Below are positions 22,901 to 29,590 of a stretch of DNA of 34,253 nucleotides, piece after piece. Origin of the DNA: CBFDCQ01 sp965603355. Its GTDB lineage: Bacteria > Hydrogenedentota > CAZGCA01 > CBFDCQ01. The stretch lies in NCBI GenBank assembly GCA_965603355.1, contig CBFDCQ010000032.1:1-34253 (forward strand), read 5' to 3'. The position numbers were made by a program, and so were the translations under genes. Under the pieces are notes generated by a model. The model had not been told where the DNA came from, made no database searches, and was given only the letters and a program-made list of their open reading frames with translations. Each line of letters starts with the position of its first letter. Positions within the stretch are counted from its first letter, which is position 1.

Positions 22901-24880
22901 ATCCCTCTCTACGATCTTAGTCTCGGCCGTCACACGGCGCAGACTGTGACGGGCTATGAGGTGACTTACGATGGAAGAACCTACTCAGGCACTGTTCGAT
23001 CGGAGGACGTCACCTTCCAGATTGTTTCCGCGGACACGCCCGACCATTTGGTTGCGCCCAGCGATCCGGAAGTTGATGAGCTAGTACGGCGGTCATTTCA
23101 GATCTCGCAAACGCGTGAGAGACCGCAGGGTTCTTACAGCAGGGGGCTAGACAGTGCATGGCCGCCGCAAATACATGGGCGAAGACAGGGTGAATACGAC
23201 GAATGGGCGCTTTGCGTACCTGTCTACGACGTGACGGAACCGCTGCCCGTAGATCTGTGCTTCGAGGTCCAGTTGCATCTCGAGGAGACGGCCGAGGTCT
23301 TCGAGGGAGACCCTATAGTGGTCCCTAGAGGGGAAGTGTGGGGAGGACATTTCTTTCCCCGGCACGGCCTACGGGATTTCGTGGAAGGGAGGGAAGGATT
23401 CATCCCGCTGAGGGTGGTGCTGACGCCGTCGCGCGAACTCGCGTTAACCAGCACCAAAGTCACACAGTATTACAACCGCTCCATCACTTCTCCGGTGCTG
23501 CGTGCGAAGGGGTACCGGTATCGCCAGAGTGAGGCAACCGATCTGCAAAAAGAGCTCCAAGCCATGCTGGAGCGCCTGCGGCAAGAGGAAGAAATCGATG
23601 AGGGGCTGTTGTACGCTATTGAGGACCTGGCCTCGCTTAGTCCTTACAGGCGCGTCGAGGGAGCGAGCCGTCTGGCGCAGATGTACGAGACTGATAGATC
23701 TCCTGCCATTCCTTTCCTGATAAAGTTGCTTGCTGATTCGGAGAGTTCGTTAGCCAGCTATCCTGCCGGTATGGCGGAATATGCGTTGGGAAGGGCAGGC
23801 GAACCTGCGATACAGCCGCTTGTTGCCGCACTCGACGACGAGAATCCGGATGTACGCAGGCGCGCCGCATATGCGCTGAATGGCATAGACAGTTCAAAGG
23901 ACTTGCACGAGAAAGTCGCCGCACACGCGCTGGAGCCTCTGATCGCGCTTCTTCAAGAGGACGAGGAGCCGAGCGTTCGTGCGGCCGCCGCCCACGCTCT
24001 TCACCGGACCACAGATGCAAGGGTGCTCGAGCCACTGCTTCGCGCGCTTGGAGATGAAGACGCTACAGTTCGTGAGAAGGCTGCCATGGCGCTCGAGCAC
24101 ATCAAAGCCATTCGGGGACGACTTAAGGGAGAGCGTGTGCCGGCGGCTGAGCAGAAGCCGCCAGTCGAACCTGTCGCTGAAGAGAAAGTGGTCAATATCA
24201 GTGTATTCAACAACTGCAGGCCGCTTGAGTCGGCTGCCATTAGACTGCGCAAGCAGCACGGTCTTCGGGTCAGCTACGAGGACGTGCGATGTGCTTACGC
24301 CGGTGACCTCGAAGAGAGGGCCATCACCAACCCGTCCACCGGTGTAACACACCGAAACCTCGTTCCAAGGAAGGGGCGGGTCGACCTCAGTTATGCCGTA
24401 TCAAACGAGACCAATAAGCTGGTGGACCCCTTGGGCGCTCTGGAGGAGTTATGCCGGGTTCACGAGATGAACGGCAATCCCGGCCGTTTCGAAGTGAGAA
24501 CGTTGGGCAGCATGTTTTGCATAGTCCCGACTATGGTTCGCAACGAGGAGGGCGACTGGCAGCAGGCGCGGCCAGTGCTCGATACAGTAGTCAGTTTCCC
24601 CGAAGAGGAGAGGACCGCCCTCGAGACTGTAAGCCTTCTGCTCAATGAGGTCGAAAAGATTGTGCAGAAGGATTTCCCGGAGGACGTTGTAGGCATGGCC
24701 CGGATACCTTTCAATCGGTTTAGCCAAACAAAGCTGTCAATCGGCGCCTCGAACGAGTGCGCGCGGGATGTACTGGTGCGCATCCTGAATCAGATGGAGG
24801 GCAAGTTCTCCTACGCAGTTGGCTATACTACAAACCCTAAGAATAACCCTTCCCTTATGTGCATCAACTTCGTCCGTTAG
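16910..24880 (+). CDS. Giant BlaR1-like M56 metallopeptidase with carboxypeptidase-regulatory and HEAT repeats
   Basis: 2656 residues. The N-terminal third of the first 370 residues has membrane segments at about 15-42, 48-72 and 145-165, then the M56 zinc site HELAH (243-247) and VEREHCCDDLAV. The last membrane segment is at about 346-367. The following roughly 2290 residues are predicted outside the cytoplasm. At least eight carboxypeptidase-regulatory-like repeats start near 674, 893, 991, 1091, 1176, 1282, 1658 and 1743, each with a G(R/K)V-D-G-P-G pattern and a later T-D-DG-F/Y block. HEAT-like repeats lie at about 2263-2402 (PAIQPLVAALDDENPDVRRRAA and two more), then a mixed C-terminal domain at 2430-2656. 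In BlaR1 the outer domain is a penicillin sensor; none is seen here. By analogy it should cleave the upstream BlaI-like repressor on sensing an unknown cell-surface signal. Confidence 0.88.
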   Translation: MTVETVLSHPIVPRLGWTLVHFVWQGAAVAVLLAVVMLLLRHRSANSRYVAACTALLLMAALPLITVQMVSLPVVMEDKPVLVEPASADLRAEMPSGLPVPTSVAPADYERSGILRGGTAVPPIASHARLPWWKRVSYLFEPTLPWVVCGWLVGVLALSLRLLGGWVQAQRLKRRFVQPASDRWRAILADLARRLRVSRPVRLLESTLAKVPTVVGWFRPVVLLPAGVLTGLSPLQVEALIAHELAHIRRYDYLVNLLQTVIETLLFYHPAVWWVSHRIRVEREHCCDDLAVAACGDALSYARALAELEQLRGETARLAVASSGGSLIERVRRLVGATTADTNRSAWWLAGVIAIAVIIAMATAVQISGSPPEVGESSATASGEPEASAAIPAWYLLKQTDVGPLLSPLVVQMAKALDPSAQSAPMWQSESQPTKVTLDIRAEGDESQEIVVGFFSRHDWLEPPVHVRRLPGPGTYTLTDIPPGRYYLGAVMGMPAGPLPVAGNYRTSPEESRLPELSGLGVHESWPYPTTVEKDLTAELSLLVSPDMKGLTGDVPRRTLACWMGNWREMWEQKKVTVRTVDASGNAIPFCRITFATRGDRVEFLQSGTDADGYAYCDEIGGPFSIAIAQRFSFDPGTMADRCQLKRLSTIYQAEDRPVITIQFDPFPGGSGKITGRVHDQRGNPLTEYYLQVIHEEGDLQGWDDLLMTLYHLPVVDPDGQFEVTGVPPGEYRLNVRHFDYQAYVWKVGGGIDVAVPDEEDAVADVDIEVEAKELRYGRALYDDGRPVYPGYWTVKFDTLRDPRWHRYFSWKTDADGSFRVCLCEQERKDLLENTEGMVEISDDSGTLGDVHIDKLSNDADNPHTITFPRPGEEASAQPRAHDVVTAREMPEIKGRVTDESGKPVSGALVEWGFLRDPPERRDRTTTDADGQYRLRVTQSGAGFRLGVSAKGFAPVWYDLYPPWNHVSTVSDRDATPPTERDFDLGPAHQLEGVVVDQEGQPISGAVVKARTSVDGIWTSFSSPSSPTMIPGDDAFETRSDAEGTFRFDGLPAESVNLNVAAPHRHVNDRNYPVDSPCRIVMSGSGRPGRIRVRVTDQRSGEPIADFKVARRYFPEQRRVLNPDGRFEWKDELTESKEYSFHVYAKGYAPWRGPLKASALDGEETLTVALLPGQPLLGRLVDVNTEKPVAGASVLFGHAGDARYFEWSDWGNYIDGHHSVTCVQRATTDRDGRFWFCEDVFEAGALVIAAPGYARNIIPPEDRPPTGPDGLVQIALHPEAVIRGTLLADGRARSNANMMLWREEPRGQLEETFETAKTGADGRFEFNRLAPGTYHVSLERWLTRYSTTTEPIESITLGAGETRTLGQVTVSMVGEGGATIDGAVQDGRQGDGEAEQRPVWVTLMPRSPIRTLKEYHHTFRARSLIPEGAEITSCEFEIRSASDNVQIARSPYVAGTGTGPLRDALASGKIYKRETSGGGMLTESERRRIGDLADGDYLTALIVNGVRCSNVAQLTIDSDFDPQTEPTLKLIPLDAGPGLSLPYLGIRAIGPTPQDPELTNYVVAFPRIFVDGVEPRRSAILWVGPVGPLQSGQIHTRILDISTNLEPPIDPGTPHEIYVKVGKYESAPITLEVDETLARVWDEASTDLKAKPPPRALLRGKVIGPDGQPAGGYEAFLWRDPDGLTTYCNSEGVYEFYNISPGEYQLTCHPPGKGQPELVKKNVRIETHRTRTLDLSFAPEHTISGKVTTSTGEPVAGMEVMSSWEGPDETGEFNDFATTDAQGRYTLNAPFPVASYVGISGTGPQPRPYHDVAAGRTDINFVLVDSKDSQTPATAIEEDERAWSEAESISRELRQMLAQLAMIEFDDSRPDIPDGLKELILELQPPSGDALLEIIADPEDDLNRRATNVLIKVWNSLSPRQIETYFKAAMTASVDARPEYPQGLKALVDTGYQIRYGWGGWPDVDDITIRTTSYWTLDGRRNVKPFHYEGPAAGTGWIPLYDLSLGRHTAQTVTGYEVTYDGRTYSGTVRSEDVTFQIVSADTPDHLVAPSDPEVDELVRRSFQISQTRERPQGSYSRGLDSAWPPQIHGRRQGEYDEWALCVPVYDVTEPLPVDLCFEVQLHLEETAEVFEGDPIVVPRGEVWGGHFFPRHGLRDFVEGREGFIPLRVVLTPSRELALTSTKVTQYYNRSITSPVLRAKGYRYRQSEATDLQKELQAMLERLRQEEEIDEGLLYAIEDLASLSPYRRVEGASRLAQMYETDRSPAIPFLIKLLADSESSLASYPAGMAEYALGRAGEPAIQPLVAALDDENPDVRRRAAYALNGIDSSKDLHEKVAAHALEPLIALLQEDEEPSVRAAAAHALHRTTDARVLEPLLRALGDEDATVREKAAMALEHIKAIRGRLKGERVPAAEQKPPVEPVAEEKVVNISVFNNCRPLESAAIRLRKQHGLRVSYEDVRCAYAGDLEERAITNPSTGVTHRNLVPRKGRVDLSYAVSNETNKLVDPLGALEELCRVHEMNGNPGRFEVRTLGSMFCIVPTMVRNEEGDWQQARPVLDTVVSFPEEERTALETVSLLLNEVEKIVQKDFPEDVVGMARIPFNRFSQTKLSIGASNECARDVLVRILNQMEGKFSYAVGYTTNPKNNPSLMCINFVR

Positions 24881-24946
24881 CCCGAGAAGCCGGGTCCTCC
24901 CAGAGGTGCTTTCACGCCAACCGAGGGGGGAGGCGCCGCCGAAGAT

Positions 24947-25636
24947 GTGGTATTCATGGATCCGCGGGTTTTCGCTCAGATGGAGAGCTACCTTGAGACT
25001 ATATCCGGCGTTGAGGAGCATATCGACGAGGAGGAGGTGAAGGCGCACGAAGCCAAAAGGGCCGCTCTACAGGAGAAGTTTGACAGCGGAGAAGATACGA
25101 CGTTGCGTTCCGCATTAAGACTGCTCCGCATGTACACGTCCCAAGGTCCGGAGGGGTTCAAGAAGGACATCAATAAGGGCTATCGGATTCTCCTGTCGAT
25201 CAAGGAGGCTTTCCCGGGAAACGAGTACGCCGTTCTCGCGCAGGAGTTGAGGCTCGAGGGTACACGGATGTTCTATTCCAGCGAGCACGGCTCCAGGGAT
25301 ACGGCAACCTCGAGCTATCTGGCCTGCTGCCGGAGAGTTCTGAACATTCCGGATGAAGAGTTCGCGGATTCTACAAGAGAACTGGAGACGGAGGAAGATG
25401 AGGCGAAGTTTCTGGCGGACGTCACGAGGCTGAAAGACGGGGTTCGGGAACGGTTGATGACTCTTTCTACTGCAGGCGGATACAGCCCGAGGACGCGTAT
25501 CGAGTTGACGAAAATAGTGAGTGAAGTGCCCAACGACCAGGAGATCCACAGCTGGGCAGAAGAGGAATTACGTAAGGTAATGACGGCAACTGCCGAGGGC
25601 GAAGAGAGCGAGTTAGGCGTTGAGCATCAGGAGTGA
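24947..25636 (+). CDS. Unrecognised helical protein or detached C-terminus of the M56 protein
   Basis: 229 residues from GTG 24947, with ATG 24956 as alternative; GGGGGGAGG at 24925-24933 is a possible ribosome site. The sequence is charged and mostly helical: an acidic segment with VEEHIDEEEVK, then DTTLRSALRLLRMYTSQGPEGFKK, AFPGNEYAVLAQELRLEG and a basic/acidic tail. No signal peptide or membrane segment is visible and I do not recognise a family. The reading frame is the same as the M56 gene, and the 22 codons between the TAG at 24878-24880 and GTG 24947 are all sense. They encode a Pro/Gly-rich linker-like stretch (PEKPGPPRGAF). It may therefore be the former tail of that protein, cut off by a nonsense codon, or a normal second gene. 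Confidence 0.55.
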   Translation: MVFMDPRVFAQMESYLETISGVEEHIDEEEVKAHEAKRAALQEKFDSGEDTTLRSALRLLRMYTSQGPEGFKKDINKGYRILLSIKEAFPGNEYAVLAQELRLEGTRMFYSSEHGSRDTATSSYLACCRRVLNIPDEEFADSTRELETEEDEAKFLADVTRLKDGVRERLMTLSTAGGYSPRTRIELTKIVSEVPNDQEIHSWAEEELRKVMTATAEGEESELGVEHQE

Positions 25637-25663
25637 AGGCCGGGCTCCCTCCTGTACGGTGGA

Positions 25664-25685
25664 ACCGCGGAAAGGACGCCGCGGT
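25664..25685. terminator. Hairpin between convergent genes
   Basis: ACCGCGG and CCGCGGT pair perfectly (7 bp) around an 8-nt loop, ending against the stop codon of the MoaD-like gene. It lies between convergent genes and could stop transcription from both sides; T-tracts are weak. Confidence 0.4.
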
Positions 25686-25925
25686 CTATCCCCCGGCGAT
25701 TTGGGGGAAGATGCTGACTTTGTCGCCTTCGGAGAGTCTCTTGTCAGGTTTGGATTGAACGCCGTTAACTAGGCGCAGTGCGGCCAGTTTGACCGGGACC
25801 TTCAGCAGTTGGAGCAGATCGCCGACGGTTGCGCCGTCTTCGACTTCGACGTCGCATCTGCGGCCGGTATTGTCTGCCGGGAGGTACTTCTGCAGTATTG
25901 CGTATAGTCCGACTGAGATCTTCAT
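25686..25925 (-). CDS. MoaD/ThiS-family sulfur carrier protein
   Basis: A 79-residue beta-grasp protein ending in the diagnostic Gly-Gly (FPQIAGG), which is adenylated and thiocarboxylated in this family to deliver sulfur. ATVGDLLQLL and the LVNGVQSKPDKRLSEGDKVSIFP strand-loop are typical of MoaD-like proteins. The nearest gene on the same strand, about 700 bp upstream, is an aldehyde:ferredoxin oxidoreductase that needs a tungsto- or molybdo-bispyranopterin. Supply of the dithiolene sulfurs for that cofactor is therefore the likely job. Such small MoaD-like genes are often found beside AOR genes. ThiS (thiamine) cannot be excluded by sequence alone. Confidence 0.87.
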   Translation of the reverse strand: MKISVGLYAILQKYLPADNTGRRCDVEVEDGATVGDLLQLLKVPVKLAALRLVNGVQSKPDKRLSEGDKVSIFPQIAGG

Positions 25926-26634
25926 TATTCTCTGAGAGTTACTTTTCCAGTTCCGCTTATGTCTCGTAATACTCCCGTGAGTTGGAGCCTAATGATACCA
26001 CATTCGGGGGTTCAGCGGCAACACCGAATACATGTGCCCAGGACAGGCAGTCTCCCACAGCCCGCTTCTGCCGCGGTCTCCGCAACACTCGGCTTCCTGT
26101 GGCCCGCTTCCAGCGGGCCGTTCTTTGCACCCCGCCGCGGCGCGGGTGAAAGGCAAGGTACAGCCAGTCAGAGGGCGCTTCAGCGTCGCTTCGGAAACCC
26201 GCTTCAGCGAGTTCGAAACCCGGCATCATTGCTGAAGCGTCACAGGAAGCCACGCTAAAGCGCGCTGTATCGATATCCCACAGCTCTTCCCACCCCCGCT
26301 CAAGCGGGGTGCAAAGAGGAGCCCGCCCGTGCCTGCGGCAGGCAGGCACGGCGGGCTAAACGGTAAAACGTTCAGCAGGTGGCCCACTAGAGAGGCGTAT
26401 CTGTTTAGTGCCGTAGAATTGCAGAGCTGGCAGTCCCGCGCCGCGCGGGATTGCCAGCCGTGATCCGTGTGCGGGGACGCGGGGCTCGGATCGTTGGTGC
26501 TGGTCGGCGGGCAGGATGCCCGCCCTACCTTTCGGTTTGGCACTTTGGGGGCACGCTAAACAGGTACGAATCAAACCCGCACGCCATGCACAAGCTGGTG
26601 ATCACTGAAGTGGGCGGCTCGCGCGAATACCGCT
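25926..26634. repeat. Gene-free cluster of palindromic repeats
   Basis: About 700 bp without a convincing gene. It holds several perfect or near-perfect hairpins: GGCCCGCT/AGCGGGCC (26101-26119), CCCCGCT/AGCGGGG (26294-26309), a long imperfect stem with arms GTGCCTGC/GCAGGCAC (26321-26356), CTGGCA and TCCCGCG arms (26427-26457), and the REP-like unit at 26506-26528. Short GCTTCAGCG/GCTGAAGCG words recur at about 26160-26240. It separates the MoaD-like gene from AOR and looks like a landing zone for several repeat families. Confidence 0.7.
26506..26528 (-). repeat. REP-like palindrome with GTAG head
   Basis: Identical in GTAG head, arms (GGCGGGCA/TGCCCGCC) and loop to the copy at 5030-5052, 21 kb away and in the same orientation. 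It lies about 107 nt downstream of the AOR stop. Confidence 0.8.
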
Positions 26635-28440
26635 CTACGCCAGTCCTAGCTGGGCCAGTTTCTCCGCGCTGGGAATGCCGTCGGATGACCAGCCGCGCAA
26701 CTGGTAGTACTCCGGCAGCATATCGCCGAGCTGGCATACCTTGCCCGCCATCGGTCCTTCCGGGATCGGTTCGGACAGGATTCTGGGCGGCAGAGTGTCG
26801 TCCGCCGCTGACAGACCGGCTTCAAGGTTGAACATCCGTTCGATGTTCCATATACGCTCGCCGGCCGCCAACAAGCTCTCGAGCGTGTAGTTGCGTCCGG
26901 TAGCGGCGTTGATCATGTCGAGAATCTCGTCCGCGCCGAACGCAAACGTGTTGAACAAACATAGCCCGGAGGAATCCACCACGGCGGTCAGGTCCTGGAA
27001 GGCTATGTCGAACGCCGCCTTCTTCTCGGTTGCCGCCGGTTCGAGTTTCTCCGGCACGCCGAAGACTTCCGACGCTATAAGGTACCCGCGCACGTGGCAG
27101 GCGCCCCGGTTGGAGGTGGCGTACTGCAACCCCATACCTTGCGAGCCGCGACCGTCATAGGCCGGAAACGCCTGTTTCTTTACGCCCATGAACAGTTCCG
27201 GATGGCCGTACTTCTCGGCGAGACGGTATCCGCCCTCAGCGAGGACGTCGCCAAAACCCTCCCGTGTGGCGGTTTTGGCCACCAACTCTACCATAGCGTC
27301 GGCGTCGCCGAACTTGAGCGGTCTGCCGATATCGCTTTCCGGCAAGTATCCCGATTCCGCGAGGTCCATTGCGCAGGCGATGGTAGCACCGGCGTCGATG
27401 GTGTCTATACCGAGCTCGTTGCAGATGTAGTTCGCCTTCGCGATGGGAGCCAGCTCGTCAATACCGCACGAGGCGCCCAGAGCCCAAACGGTCTCGTACT
27501 CCGGCCCTTCGCCCTCGCCGCAGTACTTTTTGGGCGTCTCGACCTTTGTGACGCGGCCGCACGCTATCGGGCAGCCGTAACATGCCGCGTTCTTCGTGAG
27601 AATTGTCTCGGCCATCTTCTCGCCGCTGTGCAGGTCAGCGGTTGAGAACTGCGACTGGCGGAAGTTGCGGGTCGGGTAGAACCCAAGCTCGTTTATGACG
27701 TTCACGAGCACCGCCGTACCGTAGGTCGGCAGTCCTTCCGAGGTGGTTGCCGATTCCTTGATCTTCGTCCGCGCCACCTTGACGGCTTCCTTGAATCCCC
27801 CTTCGTCGTGCAGCGCGGCCTTGCCAGTACCGCGGACCACCACGGCTTTAAGATTCTTCGATCCCATGACGGCGCCGACGCCGGAACGTCCCGCCGCCCG
27901 GTGTTTGTCGTTTATAACGCAGGCGATACGCACCAGCTTCTCGCCGGCAGGGCCTATGCAGGCCACACGGGCCTTATCGGAGGTCTCGGCCCGTATAGCG
28001 TCCTCGGTCTCATGCGTGTTCTTGCCCCAGAGATGGTTAGCGGGCCGCAGTTCGGCCTTATCGTCCTCGATCCAGAGATAGACCGGCTCCTTGGCCTTGC
28101 CCTCGAATACGATCATGTCAACTCCGGCGAAGCGCATCTGCGGTCCGAAGAATCCGCCCGAGTTAGAGCAGGCGATCGCGCCTGTCAAGGGCGATTTCGT
28201 TACTACCATGTATCTGCTTGCCGCCGGCGCTCTCGTCCCGGTCAAAGTGCCGGCGACGAAGATCAGCTTGTTATCCGGGCTGAGCGGATCGACTTTGGGA
28301 TCGATCTCATCCATCAGCAGTTTTGTGGCCACACCTCTTCCCCCAACGAAATCCTTGGCGACCGACGCATCGACGGTCTCACGCGATATCTGTCCTGTCG
28401 TCAGGTTCACCCTGAGCGTTTTCCCTTGCCACGTTTCCAT
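26635..28440 (-). CDS. aor: Aldehyde:ferredoxin oxidoreductase
   Basis: A 601-residue AOR that oxidises aldehydes to carboxylic acids with ferredoxin, or runs in reverse under reducing conditions. It uses a tungsten (or molybdenum) bispyranopterin and one [4Fe-4S] cluster. Cluster ligands are Cys287, Cys290 and Cys294 in CYGCPIACGR, plus Cys494 in SSGLCLFN, almost the same numbering as the Pyrococcus enzyme. The N-terminal domain has LRVNLTTGQ, FVGGRGVATKLL and RYMVVTKSPLTG, and pterin contacts include AAGRSGVGAVMGSKNLKAV. Length and domain order are normal. ATG at 28440 is preceded by GGAGGTGAG. The acid products link logically to the acetate kinase/PduL fusion elsewhere in the window, but substrate range is not readable from sequence. 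A MoaD-like gene lies downstream. Confidence 0.95.
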   Translation of the reverse strand: METWQGKTLRVNLTTGQISRETVDASVAKDFVGGRGVATKLLMDEIDPKVDPLSPDNKLIFVAGTLTGTRAPAASRYMVVTKSPLTGAIACSNSGGFFGPQMRFAGVDMIVFEGKAKEPVYLWIEDDKAELRPANHLWGKNTHETEDAIRAETSDKARVACIGPAGEKLVRIACVINDKHRAAGRSGVGAVMGSKNLKAVVVRGTGKAALHDEGGFKEAVKVARTKIKESATTSEGLPTYGTAVLVNVINELGFYPTRNFRQSQFSTADLHSGEKMAETILTKNAACYGCPIACGRVTKVETPKKYCGEGEGPEYETVWALGASCGIDELAPIAKANYICNELGIDTIDAGATIACAMDLAESGYLPESDIGRPLKFGDADAMVELVAKTATREGFGDVLAEGGYRLAEKYGHPELFMGVKKQAFPAYDGRGSQGMGLQYATSNRGACHVRGYLIASEVFGVPEKLEPAATEKKAAFDIAFQDLTAVVDSSGLCLFNTFAFGADEILDMINAATGRNYTLESLLAAGERIWNIERMFNLEAGLSAADDTLPPRILSEPIPEGPMAGKVCQLGDMLPEYYQLRGWSSDGIPSAEKLAQLGLA

Positions 28441-28563
28441 CTTGACCGCTCACCTCCCTCGACTCCTGCTACTCGCTGCTCCCCTCAACCCGCTACGACC
28501 ATTCTTTCATCACATGACGCCAGAAACCACGGTGGTTCGCCAAAGTGACGCGTACCTGTCGAC

Positions 28564-29244
28564 CTAGTCTACGGACTCGACCTGTACTCTGATCGTACCG
28601 CCCATCTCTACACGCTCGAGGCCGATCTTGTCCGTGTCGCCGCCCCGTACGGCGCTCCGGGTGCTGCCACTGGAGGTTATCGCTGGTTCAATCCGTCGGT
28701 CGAACCGCCCCGGCTTGCCGTCCCACACGCCGGCCTCGTCGAAGCTATATATGTATATTTCGCGTCCGACGTCCTCTGTTTCCATGTCGGCAGCGGCGTC
28801 TAGTGCCTCATCTCTCGTGGGGAACTTCTCTCCGCGGTACATCCTGTATCGGTACTCGACTCGCGCTCTGTAGCCCCGTTGCCTGAGCGTCTCAGCGCGT
28901 TGAACCTGACGCGCGCGCTCCCGGGTCACTTCCAGGGGGTACGCTTTTTCGTACATCTTCACGGTCTTGTAGAACTTTCCAAGGCCAAGCGGGCTTTCCG
29001 GATCTTCTTCGAATATTACATCCGCATTATCAGGATTCGCGTTGAGTCTGTCGATCTCCCGATCGGCAACGTGGGACAATCTCGAGAATATATCCCCTTC
29101 AATGAGTTGGCTGTCGAGCTCAGGTCCGGAACGCAGGCCGAAATCAACGAGAACCTGGTTGAACGCCCCTTGGCTTCGCGCGCAGCCGCTCAGACACAGC
29201 AACAACGACGCCAATCCGACAACCAGGTTCAACGTTCGGCGCAT
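28564..29244 (-). CDS. Hypothetical lipoprotein
   Basis: 226 residues with a clear lipoprotein signal: MRRTLN, a hydrophobic core, then lipobox LSGC (Cys21). The mature part begins with a mixed segment and has a charged, helix-prone middle (REIDRLNANPDN, RERARQVQRAETLRQRG). It ends in beta-rich segments with EIYIYSFDEAG and GTIRVQVESVD. I recognise no family. A perfect TATAAT/TTGACA promoter lies 45-75 nt upstream and GGAGT precedes the ATG. It is monocistronic: divergent from the MshEN-MinD gene and 123 nt upstream of AOR on the same strand. Confidence 0.8.
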   Translation of the reverse strand: MRRTLNLVVGLASLLLCLSGCARSQGAFNQVLVDFGLRSGPELDSQLIEGDIFSRLSHVADREIDRLNANPDNADVIFEEDPESPLGLGKFYKTVKMYEKAYPLEVTRERARQVQRAETLRQRGYRARVEYRYRMYRGEKFPTRDEALDAAADMETEDVGREIYIYSFDEAGVWDGKPGRFDRRIEPAITSSGSTRSAVRGGDTDKIGLERVEMGGTIRVQVESVD

Positions 29245-29287
29245 AGGATAACTCCTGTTAAACGGCGGCTTCCGCTCCTGCTACGCT

Positions 29288-29317
29288 ATTATAGGGATGG
29301 CGCTCCCAAGGTGTCAA
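29288..29317 (-). promoter_or_regulatory. Promoter of the lipoprotein gene
   Basis: On the minus strand TTGACA (29317-29312), an 18-nt spacer and TATAAT (29293-29288), both hexamers perfect. Confidence 0.75.
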
Positions 29318-29502
29318 CCGGCATGTCAGAATAAGCCGATCAGCATGGACGACTCTTGATGAGGCGTGCCGCACTGCGGTGGGGCGGGCGGCGCTGGACT
29401 GGCCGGTAGCGGGTTCTCACACAGGTGCGCCGAATGGCGCTCTTATCCTCGTAAGTACCGACCTGCCTAGTACTTAAGGTATGAGCGCGACTTGAGGTTA
29501 GC

Positions 29503-29531
29503 TTGACAAGGCGCACACCGCGTGATATAAT
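29503..29531 (+). promoter_or_regulatory. Consensus promoter of the MshEN-MinD gene
   Basis: TTGACA (29503-29508), a 17-nt spacer and TATAAT (29526-29531): a perfect consensus sigma-70-type promoter with a leader of about 50 nt before GTG 29591. Together with the lipoprotein promoter it defines a divergent intergenic region (29245-29590). Confidence 0.82.
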
Positions 29532-29590
29532 TTTAGCGTAGGGATGAGTTTAGAAGGGCCTATGGTGTGTGAGAAGGAAGGGACGGTCAC

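Noticed and set aside
23342..23354. 13-base match to the IS end motif (GGAGGACATTTCT) inside the M56 gene
   Set aside because: It is identical to window bases 1-13, but there is no second motif, TGACA terminus or duplication nearby and the coding frame runs through it. Probably coincidence, though it could be a stray transposase binding site.
16515..24880. Beta-lactam resistance module
   Set aside because: The BlaI and M56 partners are present, but there is no penicillin-binding sensor domain with SxxK/SxN/KTG motifs and no beta-lactamase gene in the window.
25926..26634. CRISPR array or coding gene in the repeat-rich gap
   Set aside because: The repeats differ from each other and are irregularly spaced, with no spacer pattern; short frames there are translations of palindromes.
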